From Marinoscillum sp040218045 (GTDB lineage Bacteria; Bacteroidota; Bacteroidia; Cytophagales; Cyclobacteriaceae), in NCBI GenBank assembly GCA_040218045.1, contig JAVJQA010000006.1, positions 62,001 through 126,000 on the forward strand: a stretch of 64,000 nucleotides of DNA. The letters run 5' to 3'. Shown here in pieces: positions 18,414-26,851 of the stretch (its first letter is position 1; each line of letters begins with the position of its first letter). A model generated the notes under the pieces. That model saw nothing but the letters and a program-made list of their open reading frames with translations. It was not told the DNA's origin and searched no databases. Position numbers and translations under genes: made by a program.

Positions 18414-21302
18414 TTAAAATGAATAATTGAAACTAAGACTAACTTGTCTCCCTGGAGCCAGACTTTGGAAAAACTGGTCGCTGGCTTTATAATTCTTATA
18501 AACCATTTCACTTTTATCATTCAAAAGGTTGTTCACCTTAAGTGTCAGTCTCATATTGTCTTCTTTTCCTAAAGTTTTGTTGGCGGTCAGGTTTAACCCA
18601 TGAAAAGGAACTGAGAAGATGTCCGGTCTATCCGCAATTCCAGTGAATGTTAAAGTTTCTCCTTGTACGTTATAGTACAGTCCTACTTCTAAGCCTTGTT
18701 GATCACTGTCATATGCAATACCTGCATTGATCAGATATGGTGCTTGCCCTTGAAGATCCCGAGTGTTTGAGACTGTTTCACCTGTACGGCTGACCCTTTG
18801 TCGAGATTGGAATTCTTCATGAGTCATCTCTACTTTTGAGTCCAACACTGTCAAGTTGCCATTCAAAACGAAATTTTGAAGAGATGGTGCAATGAAAGTC
18901 AGTCTTTGTCTGAATTCAACCTCAGCACCTAATACCGTAGCGTCGCCTACGTTTCTAGGCTGAAAGTTGTTGTCAGCAGTTGCACTTTGGGCAATTTCAA
19001 TGGCATTGTGGAATACCTTATAAAATCCACTTACAGAAATGTTCTGACCTCCGCGTTGATATACTTCCCACCTTAGGTCAAGATTGTCTATAAGGGTAGA
19101 AGTAATGTTTCCATCCCAGATCAATTCACCTGTGGCACCCTCAGCCTCACTCAAAGCCCCAAGGAATGTACGTCCCGTTAGAGGATCAAAAATGGTAGCA
19201 AAAGATGCCTCTTTGAATGAGAACCTCGCGATTGTTCTTGAGTAAGCAGCACGCACATTTTGTGTTTCTGTCAGGCTAAAGATCAAACTTGCACTTGGAA
19301 AAAGATTGAACTCATCAATTACCTTGAGGTCCTTGTTGACCGTATTGGAATTAGCATTTAATCCTGTATATAGTTGGGTATAATCTTCACCTCTTACTCC
19401 CACGATTGTCTTCAACCGAGGCACTGGAGTAAATTCGTTCATCACATAGAATGCATTATTGTTGATTGAAGACTCAAAGAAGTTAGCATTTACAGGAATG
19501 AAGTCAGCTGCGTACGAATTTCCTGAATTCGTGTTTGGGTCCCAAAGGTTTGCTTCTGCAAAAAGTTCATCAAAATTTCCGGAGAAATCATCCATGCTTA
19601 CAGTGACATCAAATCTTCGAATGGAGTAATCTCTTGTTTTATAAGTGTTGCCAACACCAAATTTAAACTTGCCTTCTTCACCTTTAAACTCATACTTTCT
19701 GGTCAAATCAACCCTTGAAGCAAGATTAACCTCCGATAAGCTTCTCCATATTCTCTGAGGAAACCCTGACTCACCACTGCCGATTTCATAATCACCATCA
19801 AAAGTCTCGTTGGTTTGATACCTCACAAACCTGATATCAGGATCTTCAATTGACGAATAAGTAGGAGATACTTTCCAATCCAGCTTCCAGTTAGTTTGAT
19901 CGAAATAATGCTCTCCGGCAAAAAGTATGTTACTCAAAGATCGTTGAGAATACTCCAGGTTACTTTGCAATCCATAGAAATCAGAACCTTCATCACTCCC
20001 CTGATAAGTGAACAAACCAGCTTTGGACTGTCCATTCTGAAGATGTAATATGTTGAATCTATATTTTGAATTATTTCTCTTAAGCGCTAACCCAATCAAT
20101 CCACCAGCCAATACACTGTTTGACCCCTGATCCCCGACTTGAAGTTCTCTTTGCTCAAGTCCTGTATCACCAGGATCTGTATCGGCAATGCCATAACGAG
20201 AATACCTGGCACCTTCATAAAACTCCGTGCTGTTTCGGTATGTCAACGCAACATTATATCCGATTGTGCCAATATTTTTCTTTACCTGATTTCCAAATGT
20301 ATAGCTCATGTTATAATCCATGAAACTTGTTTGTTTCATTGAACTCAGGGTTTTCGAAAAATCGCTCATCTGAGCGGCAAATTTGTCTGACGTACTTCTG
20401 TCTATAATGGCATCTGTTCTGGAGATTACCTCCGAGTCATCAATGTGTAATGCGCGAGTACCATCATCAAATCCTAACCAGTCGGTTTTACCACCTTCGT
20501 AGGTTAAATAATTGGAATTGAAGTGCATGCCCGGGTTATAAGCCAAACCAATCTGAGCACTTGCAGTCTTCACATCTGGAATATCTTTCGTCTCAATATT
20601 GACAATACCTCCAGTGAAATCAGCGGGCTGATCTGGAGTGAAAGATTTAGAAACGAGAATATTGTTCAACACGGCTGTTGGGAAAATATCCATCTGGAGT
20701 GTGTTTCGATCCGGATCCAGACCCGGGACATCCATGCCATTGAGCAACGTTTTGGTGTATCGATCGCCAAGGCCACGTACGTAAACATAGCGACCTCCTT
20801 CTATAGAAACCCCAGTGATTCGTTTAGCAGCGGATGCAGCATCTGAATCTCCTATTTTTCTAAAACTTGCAGCCGAAATTCCATCCAAAAGGTTTGCAGA
20901 TTTTCTCTTTACAGTCATCAAAGCGGCTTCTGTTGAGCGAACTACCTCAGCAGTTACGACTACAGCTTCAAGTTCTTCTACTGCCTCTTGCAACCTGATT
21001 TGGTCTATGAGCATGACCTCTCCAGATTTCACCTGAATTCCAGTGATTGTTACAGATTTGAACGAAACGAAAGAAACCTGTAAATCATAAACTCCTGGAT
21101 CTGCCTGAATTTCGAACTTGCCATCGAAATCGGTTATTGCCCCGTTAGTTGTTCCCTTGATGACGGCAGTTACCGAAAACAACGGTTCCCCGGTTGCATC
21201 TTCAATTACTGTCCCTCTAATCGTACCCTTTTGTGCCCACACAAATCCCGACACCAACAACAATAAAACAATGAGGTAATACCTCTTAAATTGATCAATC
21301 AT
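18414..21302 (-). CDS. TonB-dependent outer-membrane receptor with carboxypeptidase-like N-domain
   Basis: A 962-residue receptor: signal peptide (LLLLVSGFVWAQ), a CarboxypepD_reg-like domain at about 24-105 (GTIRGTVIEDATGEPLFSV, GAITDFDGKFEI), a plug domain (SFRKIGDSDAASAAKRITGV, YVRGLGDRYTKTLLNGMDVP, ADFTGGIVNIETKD) and a C-terminal 22-strand-type barrel ending in the aromatic residue of SLSFNYSF. No SusD-like partner follows; instead a beta-helix lipoprotein gene lies directly upstream on the same strand. The ligand cannot be deduced. A terminator-like hairpin separates the two genes. Confidence 0.93.
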   Translation of the reverse strand: MIDQFKRYYLIVLLLLVSGFVWAQKGTIRGTVIEDATGEPLFSVTAVIKGTTNGAITDFDGKFEIQADPGVYDLQVSFVSFKSVTITGIQVKSGEVMLIDQIRLQEAVEELEAVVVTAEVVRSTEAALMTVKRKSANLLDGISAASFRKIGDSDAASAAKRITGVSIEGGRYVYVRGLGDRYTKTLLNGMDVPGLDPDRNTLQMDIFPTAVLNNILVSKSFTPDQPADFTGGIVNIETKDIPDVKTASAQIGLAYNPGMHFNSNYLTYEGGKTDWLGFDDGTRALHIDDSEVISRTDAIIDRSTSDKFAAQMSDFSKTLSSMKQTSFMDYNMSYTFGNQVKKNIGTIGYNVALTYRNSTEFYEGARYSRYGIADTDPGDTGLEQRELQVGDQGSNSVLAGGLIGLALKRNNSKYRFNILHLQNGQSKAGLFTYQGSDEGSDFYGLQSNLEYSQRSLSNILFAGEHYFDQTNWKLDWKVSPTYSSIEDPDIRFVRYQTNETFDGDYEIGSGESGFPQRIWRSLSEVNLASRVDLTRKYEFKGEEGKFKFGVGNTYKTRDYSIRRFDVTVSMDDFSGNFDELFAEANLWDPNTNSGNSYAADFIPVNANFFESSINNNAFYVMNEFTPVPRLKTIVGVRGEDYTQLYTGLNANSNTVNKDLKVIDEFNLFPSASLIFSLTETQNVRAAYSRTIARFSFKEASFATIFDPLTGRTFLGALSEAEGATGELIWDGNITSTLIDNLDLRWEVYQRGGQNISVSGFYKVFHNAIEIAQSATADNNFQPRNVGDATVLGAEVEFRQRLTFIAPSLQNFVLNGNLTVLDSKVEMTHEEFQSRQRVSRTGETVSNTRDLQGQAPYLINAGIAYDSDQQGLEVGLYYNVQGETLTFTGIADRPDIFSVPFHGLNLTANKTLGKEDNMRLTLKVNNLLNDKSEMVYKNYKASDQFFQSLAPGRQVSLSFNYSF

Positions 21303-21327
21303 TCTTTTAAATTAAAATGCACAAAAA

Positions 21328-21351
21328 CCCGCCAAGCATATACTTGACGGG
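21328..21351 (-). terminator. Terminator/attenuator between lipoprotein and TonB-receptor genes
   Basis: On the minus strand CCCGTCAAG and CTTGGCGGG form a 9-bp stem with one G-U pair and a 6-nt loop, followed by five T. It lies after the lipoprotein stop (21392) and 26 bp before the receptor start (21302), so it would let the lipoprotein be made in excess of the receptor. Confidence 0.7.
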
Positions 21352-21391
21352 CCTTTGGTGATTAAATTTTGTTTCTAAATCAAACTGATTA

Positions 21392-22612
21392 TTAAAGACC
21401 AATGTCAGTTAAAGCACCAGACTGGCTAGCAAAAGTGAATGAGAATTCAGATTTGGTTGCGAAACCAGTAGTACCAGCTGTTGTGATTGTAGCAGCGTCA
21501 CCGAATAGGTCAGCAATAGTAACCGTGATTGGGTTTTCATCGCCATCTACAAGATCGGTAGGCAACTTCACAGTGAACCCTGAAGAAGCAAAACCTTTGG
21601 TATTAGCAGCATACTTTGCATACTCTTCGATATCCTGACCAGCTGAAGTGAATCCAAAGAAGTAAACATTAGTCACATTTACGTCACTGTTTTCATCAAA
21701 GTCAATCATACCGCTTGCACTACCAAGGTAAACTGAACCGTTGGTGATGGTATGACCGGCACCCTGATAAGATCCTTCAGGACCATCTAGCTCCATTGCT
21801 TCGTCACCAGGATTAATAATGATGAAGTTGTCAACCGTACCAGCCCAGGCCTGATCTGTATCGAGGGCATCGTCACCGTTGCTCCATACCAATACGTGAC
21901 TTACACTAACTGTACCACCGAAAAACTCTAACCCATCGTCCTGGTTAGCAACTACTTCTATGTGGTCAACCACTGTTCCAGAACCAACACCACCGAAAGT
22001 GATACCGTTGATTTCGTTTCCTTCACCAATGTTCGCACCACCATGCCTTACAGATACATACTGGATTTTACCAGAGTTGTCGTCATCGGCAGTACCACCG
22101 TAAAGACCGTTAGCATCAGTAGCAGGGATACCTTCAATTTGCTCTGACTGGTTGTCTGCAGAAATTCTGGCATTACCAAGGATGATCAATCCACCCCATA
22201 GGCCATTGATATCATCTGTCAAATTGGGGCTGATTGTTTCACCTACAGTGATTTTGTCAGCTACTGAAGTAAAGATAATAGGGTCACTGGAAGTCCCAAC
22301 TGCATTCAACGTGCCACCTTTGGCTACTAACAATGCAGTAGCGTTAGCACCAGTACCAGCTTCTCCTTTAATGATTGTTCCAGCTTCGATGGTCAAAGTA
22401 GCACCTGATACTACTGCGATTCGTCCACCCAAAATGTAGATTGAGTCAGCAGACCATGTTGTGTTTGAAGTTATATTTGACTCTACCAATACACCAAGAC
22501 CACCTTCCAATGTGTTTCCATTGCCTACAGGGTCTGTAGAGGGATCCTCATCGCAAGAAGTGAACATGGTCACTGCTGTAAATGAAAATGCTAAAGCAAG
22601 TAATTTTCTCAT
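21392..22612 (-). CDS. Surface lipoprotein with right-handed beta-helix pattern
   Basis: 406 residues with a lipobox (MFTSC, Cys at about 20) and an acidic linker. The body has repeated short strands and turns of the parallel beta-helix type: GGRIAVVSGATLTIEAG, IIFTSVADKI, LWGGLIILGNARI, IQYVSVRHGG, VDHIEVVANQDDGLEFFG, VSHVLVWSNGDDALDTD. Asp/Asn-rich turns could bind calcium. Such proteins are common in Bacteroidota next to TonB receptors, where they probably act as surface partners; the ligand is unknown. Confidence 0.75.
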   Translation of the reverse strand: MRKLLALAFSFTAVTMFTSCDEDPSTDPVGNGNTLEGGLGVLVESNITSNTTWSADSIYILGGRIAVVSGATLTIEAGTIIKGEAGTGANATALLVAKGGTLNAVGTSSDPIIFTSVADKITVGETISPNLTDDINGLWGGLIILGNARISADNQSEQIEGIPATDANGLYGGTADDDNSGKIQYVSVRHGGANIGEGNEINGITFGGVGSGTVVDHIEVVANQDDGLEFFGGTVSVSHVLVWSNGDDALDTDQAWAGTVDNFIIINPGDEAMELDGPEGSYQGAGHTITNGSVYLGSASGMIDFDENSDVNVTNVYFFGFTSAGQDIEEYAKYAANTKGFASSGFTVKLPTDLVDGDENPITVTIADLFGDAATITTAGTTGFATKSEFSFTFASQSGALTDIGL

Positions 22613-22786
22613 AATTAATACCTTTTAAGTTCGTTTCGTTCTGTGAATAGATTCATTCAATTACGAATGCAAAGGTGTCTGTTGAATGTTAACTGCTGTA
22701 GCGAGACTTGTTACGATATCATTAAACTAATATTGCATTATTTAACTGGGCGTTACGTTTGTTAAGAAAATGTGAACAATAAAAAA

Positions 22787-22802
22787 GGAGCCATCTGGCT
22801 CC
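22787..22802 (-). terminator. Terminator of the moxR transcript
   Basis: GGAGCC and GGCTCC (stem 6 bp, loop ATCT), followed on the minus strand by a run of six T. It lies 26 bp after the stop codon of the MoxR-like ATPase gene. Confidence 0.8.
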
Positions 22803-22827
22803 CATCTTATTATTTGATTAATGTGTC

Positions 22828-23814
22828 CTACTTGGTTATCTGCACCTTGTTGAGAATTCTCTTGATAATCTCGTGGGTTGTGATCCCGTCTGCTTCCGCC
22901 TCGTAGTTGAGTAAGATTCGGTGATTCATCACGTCATCGGCTATCTCTTTGATGTCCTCCGGTAGCACGTAATCACGTTCATTAAAGAAGGCAATTGCTT
23001 TGGCCGCAAGGTTAAGGTTGATGGAAGCTCTCGGTGAAGCACCAAACTGGATGTATTGAGCCTCTTCTTTTAAGCCATACTCAGAAGGGTTTCTGGTAGC
23101 AAAAACCAGCTCAATAATGTATTTCTCCAAAGACTCAGAAAGACTGACCTGGTTGATCTCCTCCCTAATAGAAAATACATCTTCTTTAGAGAGTACGGTA
23201 TTCACTTCTTGCTTAAAGGTCATGTTGGCCATTCGGCGCATTACTTCCAGTTCGTCCTTCTTACTTGGGTAATCCACGTGGACTTTGAGCATAAACCGAT
23301 CCACCTGGGCTTCTGGCAGAGGATAAGTACCTTCCTGGTCTACTGGGTTTTGAGTAGCCAGCACTAGGAACGGTCGATCAAGCTTGAAAGTAGTTTCGCC
23401 AATGGTGACTGTCTTCTCCTGCATGGCTTCCAGAAGTGCCGACTGAACCTTGGCTGGAGATCGGTTCACCTCATCTGCCAAAATCAGGTTGGCGAAGATT
23501 GGCCCCTTTTTCACTTCAAAGTCCGCTTTTTGCTGATTATAGATCATCGTACCAATTAAATCAGCAGGGAGCAAATCCGGTGTAAACTGAATTCTTTTGA
23601 AATCAAGCTTTAACACATCGGACAGGGTATTGACCGTAAGTGTTTTGGCAAGACCTGGTACTCCCTCCAGAAGAATGTGCCCCTGGGTAAATAAACCAAT
23701 GAGTAACCGGTTTACCATATACTCCTGGCCAACCACGATCTTTCCAACTTCCCCTATGACTTGTCTTATTTTTAACTGATGTTCTTTCTTTATATCCTCA
23801 TCTACTTGCTCCAT
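22828..23814 (-). CDS. MoxR family AAA+ ATPase
   Basis: The 328-residue protein is a standard MoxR-type ATPase: Walker A LLEGVPGLAKTLTVN near residue 45, Walker B LILADEVNRSPAKVQSALLE, sensor 1 FLVLATQNPVDQEGTYPLPEAQ and the ASPRASINLNLAAKA sensor 2 region. Such ATPases act as chaperones, usually beside DUF58/vWA genes (the Bacteroides aerotolerance cluster). Here those partners are not adjacent: upstream is a DksA-type gene on the opposite strand, downstream the lipoprotein gene. The solitary position is slightly unusual. Confidence 0.93.
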   Translation of the reverse strand: MEQVDEDIKKEHQLKIRQVIGEVGKIVVGQEYMVNRLLIGLFTQGHILLEGVPGLAKTLTVNTLSDVLKLDFKRIQFTPDLLPADLIGTMIYNQQKADFEVKKGPIFANLILADEVNRSPAKVQSALLEAMQEKTVTIGETTFKLDRPFLVLATQNPVDQEGTYPLPEAQVDRFMLKVHVDYPSKKDELEVMRRMANMTFKQEVNTVLSKEDVFSIREEINQVSLSESLEKYIIELVFATRNPSEYGLKEEAQYIQFGASPRASINLNLAAKAIAFFNERDYVLPEDIKEIADDVMNHRILLNYEAEADGITTHEIIKRILNKVQITK

Positions 23815-23949
23815 GTCTTTATATATACAGTTTAAGCTTTCTAATTTTAAGAGTGCAAAAATAACCGCCTTTCGGCAAACTGAAAATGTCCATTACTTGG
23901 ACGGTTGATTTAAATTGGATGTTTCAGAAAAAATGTTAAAATCCCAATT

Positions 23950-24285
23950 ATGAATCAAAACACTAAGGAGGAAATAAAGATTGCCATTACCAAAAAAATA
24001 AAGGAATTAGAGAAACTCGTTTTGGACCTGAAAGAAGCCACAAAACCAATAGGGCTGGATAGTGCCGTGGGAAGGCTTAGCAGAATGGACTATATCAACA
24101 ATAAGACGATTGATGAATCCAACCTGAGATCATCAGAAAACAAGTTAACTGCTCTGAAACGGTGGATGGAGATTATAGAAACAGATAAATTCGGAAAATG
24201 CACCAGGTGTGACAATGAAATCAACCCAAAAAGATTATTATTCATGCCGGAGAGTACAAGGTGTATTCATTGTGCCGGCAAGTAG
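23950..24285 (+). CDS. TraR/DksA C4-type zinc finger protein
   Basis: A 111-residue protein: N-terminal coiled coil (about 1-75) and a C-terminal four-cysteine zinc finger, CTRCDNEINP with CIHCAGK, in the DksA/TraR spacing. DksA-family proteins reach into the RNA polymerase secondary channel. The tip acidic residues of true DksA are not clear here, so a role on RNA polymerase is plausible but not shown. Its stop codon directly abuts the stop codon of the convergent monooxygenase gene, with no bases between. Confidence 0.85.
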   Translation: MNQNTKEEIKIAITKKIKELEKLVLDLKEATKPIGLDSAVGRLSRMDYINNKTIDESNLRSSENKLTALKRWMEIIETDKFGKCTRCDNEINPKRLLFMPESTRCIHCAGK

Positions 24286-25335
24286 TTAGCTTAAAAACTC
24301 AGCGATCTCATTGCTGGTTGCCTTGGCAGATCGCCCAACTCCGATAAGAGTAGCTGAAGCGAACCCAGTCCAGCTTCCATAACCTACCATCCATAAGCCG
24401 GGCAATTCCCTGGATTTGGTGCCGCGAGTATCTACCTTATGATGTCTGAATGCTAAAGGTAACTCTTTCAGGTAGTCAATGGATGCGCTGAAGCCTGTAC
24501 AAAAAATCACTATGTCCACGTCATACTCGCTACCATCAATAAGTTTGATGCCAGTTTTTGTAAATCCTTTCATGGCAGGTAAGTGCTTCAGTACTCCACG
24601 CGCACGTGCATCTTTGACTGACGGCACCATGACAATATGACCCAGAGAAGGCGGAATAAAACTCTTGCCTTTCCTTTTGGCTTCATAAAGCTGACTGGCC
24701 GCGTCAAATAAATATTTTCCATCCACATGATCCGGTAAATAGTCCGGTTCATCTTTGGTGATCCAAAATGTATCCGAATGTTGAGATAATTCCGCAAGTA
24801 TCTGAGCACCACTGTTTCCTTCTCCTATGATGGCCACCCTTTTTCCAATAAATGGTGTTGGCTCAACATACGATGAGGAGTGTAAGACCTCTCCTTCAAA
24901 AATATCCTGATGCTCCACCTCAGGGAAGATTTCTGCATTTCTAAAAGTTCCTGTGGCACTGACAATGGACCAGGATCTGAACTCCCCTTTATTCGTAACT
25001 ATACGGTACACTTTATTCTCATAATAGACCTTTTCGACCAGCACAGGTCTTTCAATGTTGATCTTGTAATGTCGCTCATAAGTCTCCAAATAATTAATTA
25101 CATCATTTTTAGAAGGGTAGTGAGAGATGCCTCCCTGCATTAGTTTGCCTGGCAAAGAACTCCACTGAGCGGGAGAAAAAAGCCGCAGAGATTCCCAATA
25201 GTGCCTCCAGGAACCACCAGGTCCTTCTTCAGCATCAAGTATTAAATAATCAATTCCCTTGCGTCTCAAATAATAGGCAACAGCCAGTCCACTTTGCCCA
25301 CCACCGATGATTATGACATCATGTATCTTTTTCAC
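24286..25335 (-). CDS. Flavin-containing monooxygenase, ArsO-like
   Basis: 349 residues. FAD-binding Rossmann motif near the start (IIIGGGQSGLAVAYYL), NADPH-binding motif VAIIGEGNSGAQILAEL near residue 170, the FMO-like FEGEVLHSSSY and the FCTGF block. Length and sequence fit the ArsO group, flavin monooxygenases found in arsenic operons, and arsR-arsI lie just upstream on the same strand. Against a shared transcript, a terminator lies between arsI and this gene. A generic FMO/putative thioredoxin reductase-like role remains possible. Confidence 0.75.
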   Translation of the reverse strand: MKKIHDVIIIGGGQSGLAVAYYLRRKGIDYLILDAEEGPGGSWRHYWESLRLFSPAQWSSLPGKLMQGGISHYPSKNDVINYLETYERHYKINIERPVLVEKVYYENKVYRIVTNKGEFRSWSIVSATGTFRNAEIFPEVEHQDIFEGEVLHSSSYVEPTPFIGKRVAIIGEGNSGAQILAELSQHSDTFWITKDEPDYLPDHVDGKYLFDAASQLYEAKRKGKSFIPPSLGHIVMVPSVKDARARGVLKHLPAMKGFTKTGIKLIDGSEYDVDIVIFCTGFSASIDYLKELPLAFRHHKVDTRGTKSRELPGLWMVGYGSWTGFASATLIGVGRSAKATSNEIAEFLS

Positions 25336-25426
25336 GCGACTAATCTAATTACCGAATCTCATAAAACACATATTAACATGAGGCACCTCATCATTTTTCA
25401 ACGTCACTGGTTTAAATAAATTTAAA

Positions 25427-25455
25427 ACCCTCACCGCAAAACTAGCGGAGAGGGT
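25427..25455 (-). terminator. Terminator of the arsRI transcript
   Basis: An 11-bp stem with a single A-A mismatch (ACCCTCACCGC at 25427-25437, GCGGAGAGGGT at 25445-25455), loop AAAACTA, followed by T/A-rich sequence on the minus strand. It lies 31 bp after the arsI stop codon. Confidence 0.75.
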
Positions 25456-25486
25456 ATGTTAAAGTATTGGATTTTGTGCTTTTGCA

Positions 25487-25903
25487 CTAGCAACATGGAG
25501 ATGCTTCAAATTGCTTATCCTGCTTTTCTACATCCTTTTTGAAATGATATACTTCCCACTCATAACCATCAGGATCATTTACCCAAAATTTATCCTGTTG
25601 TGCATAGCAGCAATTGGTGTTTTTTTCTTCGAGCGCTATGTCGAGGAATTTCTCAACTTCTTCTTTCCGTGCCGCTAATTGTTCCTGGTTTGCCACTCTT
25701 AAGCCCAGATGCCCAAATTGATTTGATACATGGGCTGGAGCCTGCATAAATGATATGACCAAGCCGGGATTATCTAATTCAAACTTGGCATAATCCACTT
25801 TCTGCTTTACGGGAGCCTGGTTGAAAAGATGCTGATAAAATTCTACCGTTTTGTTAATGTCAGATACGTGTAGACCAATGTGAAATTTGATTTGTTCTTG
25901 CAT
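25487..25903 (-). CDS. arsI: ArsI/CadI family C-As lyase-type metalloenzyme
   Basis: The 138-residue protein has the VOC (glyoxalase) fold: FHIGLHVSDINKTVEFYQ, FGHLGLRVANQEQL and WEVYHFKKD give the metal ligands (two His, one Glu). The vicinal cysteine pair in NCCYAQQDKFWVNDPDGYEW is the hallmark of the ArsI/CadI family, where it binds trivalent organoarsenicals that the Fe(II) site cleaves. An additional CC ends the protein (EASPCC). It is downstream of arsR, with its own operator-like palindrome in the gap. CadI (cadmium-induced protein) is the alternative name of the family. Confidence 0.88.
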   Translation of the reverse strand: MQEQIKFHIGLHVSDINKTVEFYQHLFNQAPVKQKVDYAKFELDNPGLVISFMQAPAHVSNQFGHLGLRVANQEQLAARKEEVEKFLDIALEEKNTNCCYAQQDKFWVNDPDGYEWEVYHFKKDVEKQDKQFEASPCC

Positions 25904-25950
25904 TGTTATATTGATTTAGTGATTATTAAATTGCTTTACATCTCATTGTT

Positions 25951-25970
25951 ATATCGCATTATTGCGATAT
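25951..25970. promoter_or_regulatory. ArsR-type operator in front of arsI
   Basis: A perfect palindrome, ATATCGCATTATTGCGATAT, in the gap between arsR and arsI. Its core ATCGCATTATTGCGAT matches the palindrome at the arsR start in 13 of 16 positions and in symmetry, so the same repressor probably binds both. Confidence 0.7.
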
Positions 25971-25986
25971 ATAGAGTCAAATTTTT

Positions 25987-26316
25987 TTAGCAACAAGCCT
26001 TTTCGCGATCGTACAGATTAAACAAGTTGGAGAAAGTTGCACTCATTCTTTCCCAAACATCCGGGTCAATGCAGTAACACATAGACGTGCCTTCTATCGT
26101 TCCTTTGATAATGCCGATGGCTTTAAGTTCCTTCAAGTGTTGTGAAATAGTTGCCTGTGCCAGGCCCAATTCTTTTACCAAATCTCCATTGATACATTGA
26201 TTCGTCTTGAGCAGATGCTGTAGTATAGCAATCCTTGCAGGATGCCCAATTGCTTTTGCTATTGACGCCAACTGGTTTTGATCTTCTGTGAACAGGCTTG
26301 ACTTGGTAATTCCCAT
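25987..26316 (-). CDS. arsR: ArsR family metalloregulator
   Basis: 109 residues: winged helix with AIGHPARIAILQHL, a recognition region LVKELGLAQATISQHLKELK, and cysteines likely to sense arsenite or related metalloids: NQCING, CYCIDP and a C-terminal CC. ArsR proteins release DNA when they bind As(III)/Sb(III). A perfect 16-bp palindrome abuts the start codon and a matching one lies before arsI, fitting repression of both genes. Confidence 0.92.
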   Translation of the reverse strand: MGITKSSLFTEDQNQLASIAKAIGHPARIAILQHLLKTNQCINGDLVKELGLAQATISQHLKELKAIGIIKGTIEGTSMCYCIDPDVWERMSATFSNLFNLYDREKACC

Positions 26317-26332
26317 ATCGTAATATTACGAT
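26317..26332. promoter_or_regulatory. ArsR-type operator at the arsR start
   Basis: The perfect palindrome ATCGTAATATTACGAT directly abuts the arsR ATG (26314-26316). This position would block initiation or early elongation and implies autoregulation. Confidence 0.7.
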
Positions 26333-26368
26333 GTTTAAATTAATTAGTTGCAAATAGGCACAAAAAAA

Positions 26369-26391
26369 CCCTGACGAATTTACCGCCAGGG
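26369..26391 (-). terminator. Terminator of the 68-residue protein gene
   Basis: On the minus strand CCCTGGCG and CGTCAGGG form an 8-bp stem (one G-U pair, loop GTAAATT) followed by seven T. It lies 48 bp past the stop codon at 26439 and supports that small gene being real. Confidence 0.75.
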
Positions 26392-26438
26392 CCCCAACCA
26401 GCTATAGACAAGACCGCTGCGCTGCAACGGACTTACTT

Positions 26439-26645
26439 TTATACACGTGCATATTTGCCTGAAGCTTCGCTTCTGGCAGTATTCAATTGAGTCACAATCT
26501 TCTTCACCAGTCCCATCTCCGACTCTTCCAATTCATATAAAACTTCAAGTGATTCTCCAGTGAGCGATTCATTAACTTTGTGATCCATCTCGGAACCGTG
26601 GTTGTAATTTTCGCTTTTTGTGCTGTACCAGATTAAGTATTTCAT
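26439..26645 (-). CDS. Small protein of unknown function
   Basis: 68 residues (MKYLIWYSTKSENY...), no signal peptide or membrane helix, acidic middle (SLEVLYELEESEMG) and a basic end. No family recognised. It is supported by a good terminator just downstream and by its isolated position between arsR and the sensor kinase; it may be a small regulator, but nothing in it shows that. Confidence 0.5.
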   Translation of the reverse strand: MKYLIWYSTKSENYNHGSEMDHKVNESLTGESLEVLYELEESEMGLVKKIVTQLNTARSEASGKYARV

Positions 26646-26851
26646 TCGATTGGCGGTTTCAATACATTACGAAGATGATACATTTTAATATTTCAATCCT
26701 GCCAAAGTACTTTAAAATCCTGCCAATCTTAGCAAAACGGCCTAAATGCGCAATTTTGGAGGGTTTTAAACAAAATATTTATTCACTTTTTCACCTCATG
26801 GCAATGTTTTTCATGTGTTTTTTAACCAAATTCCTTATGAAATATTGATCT

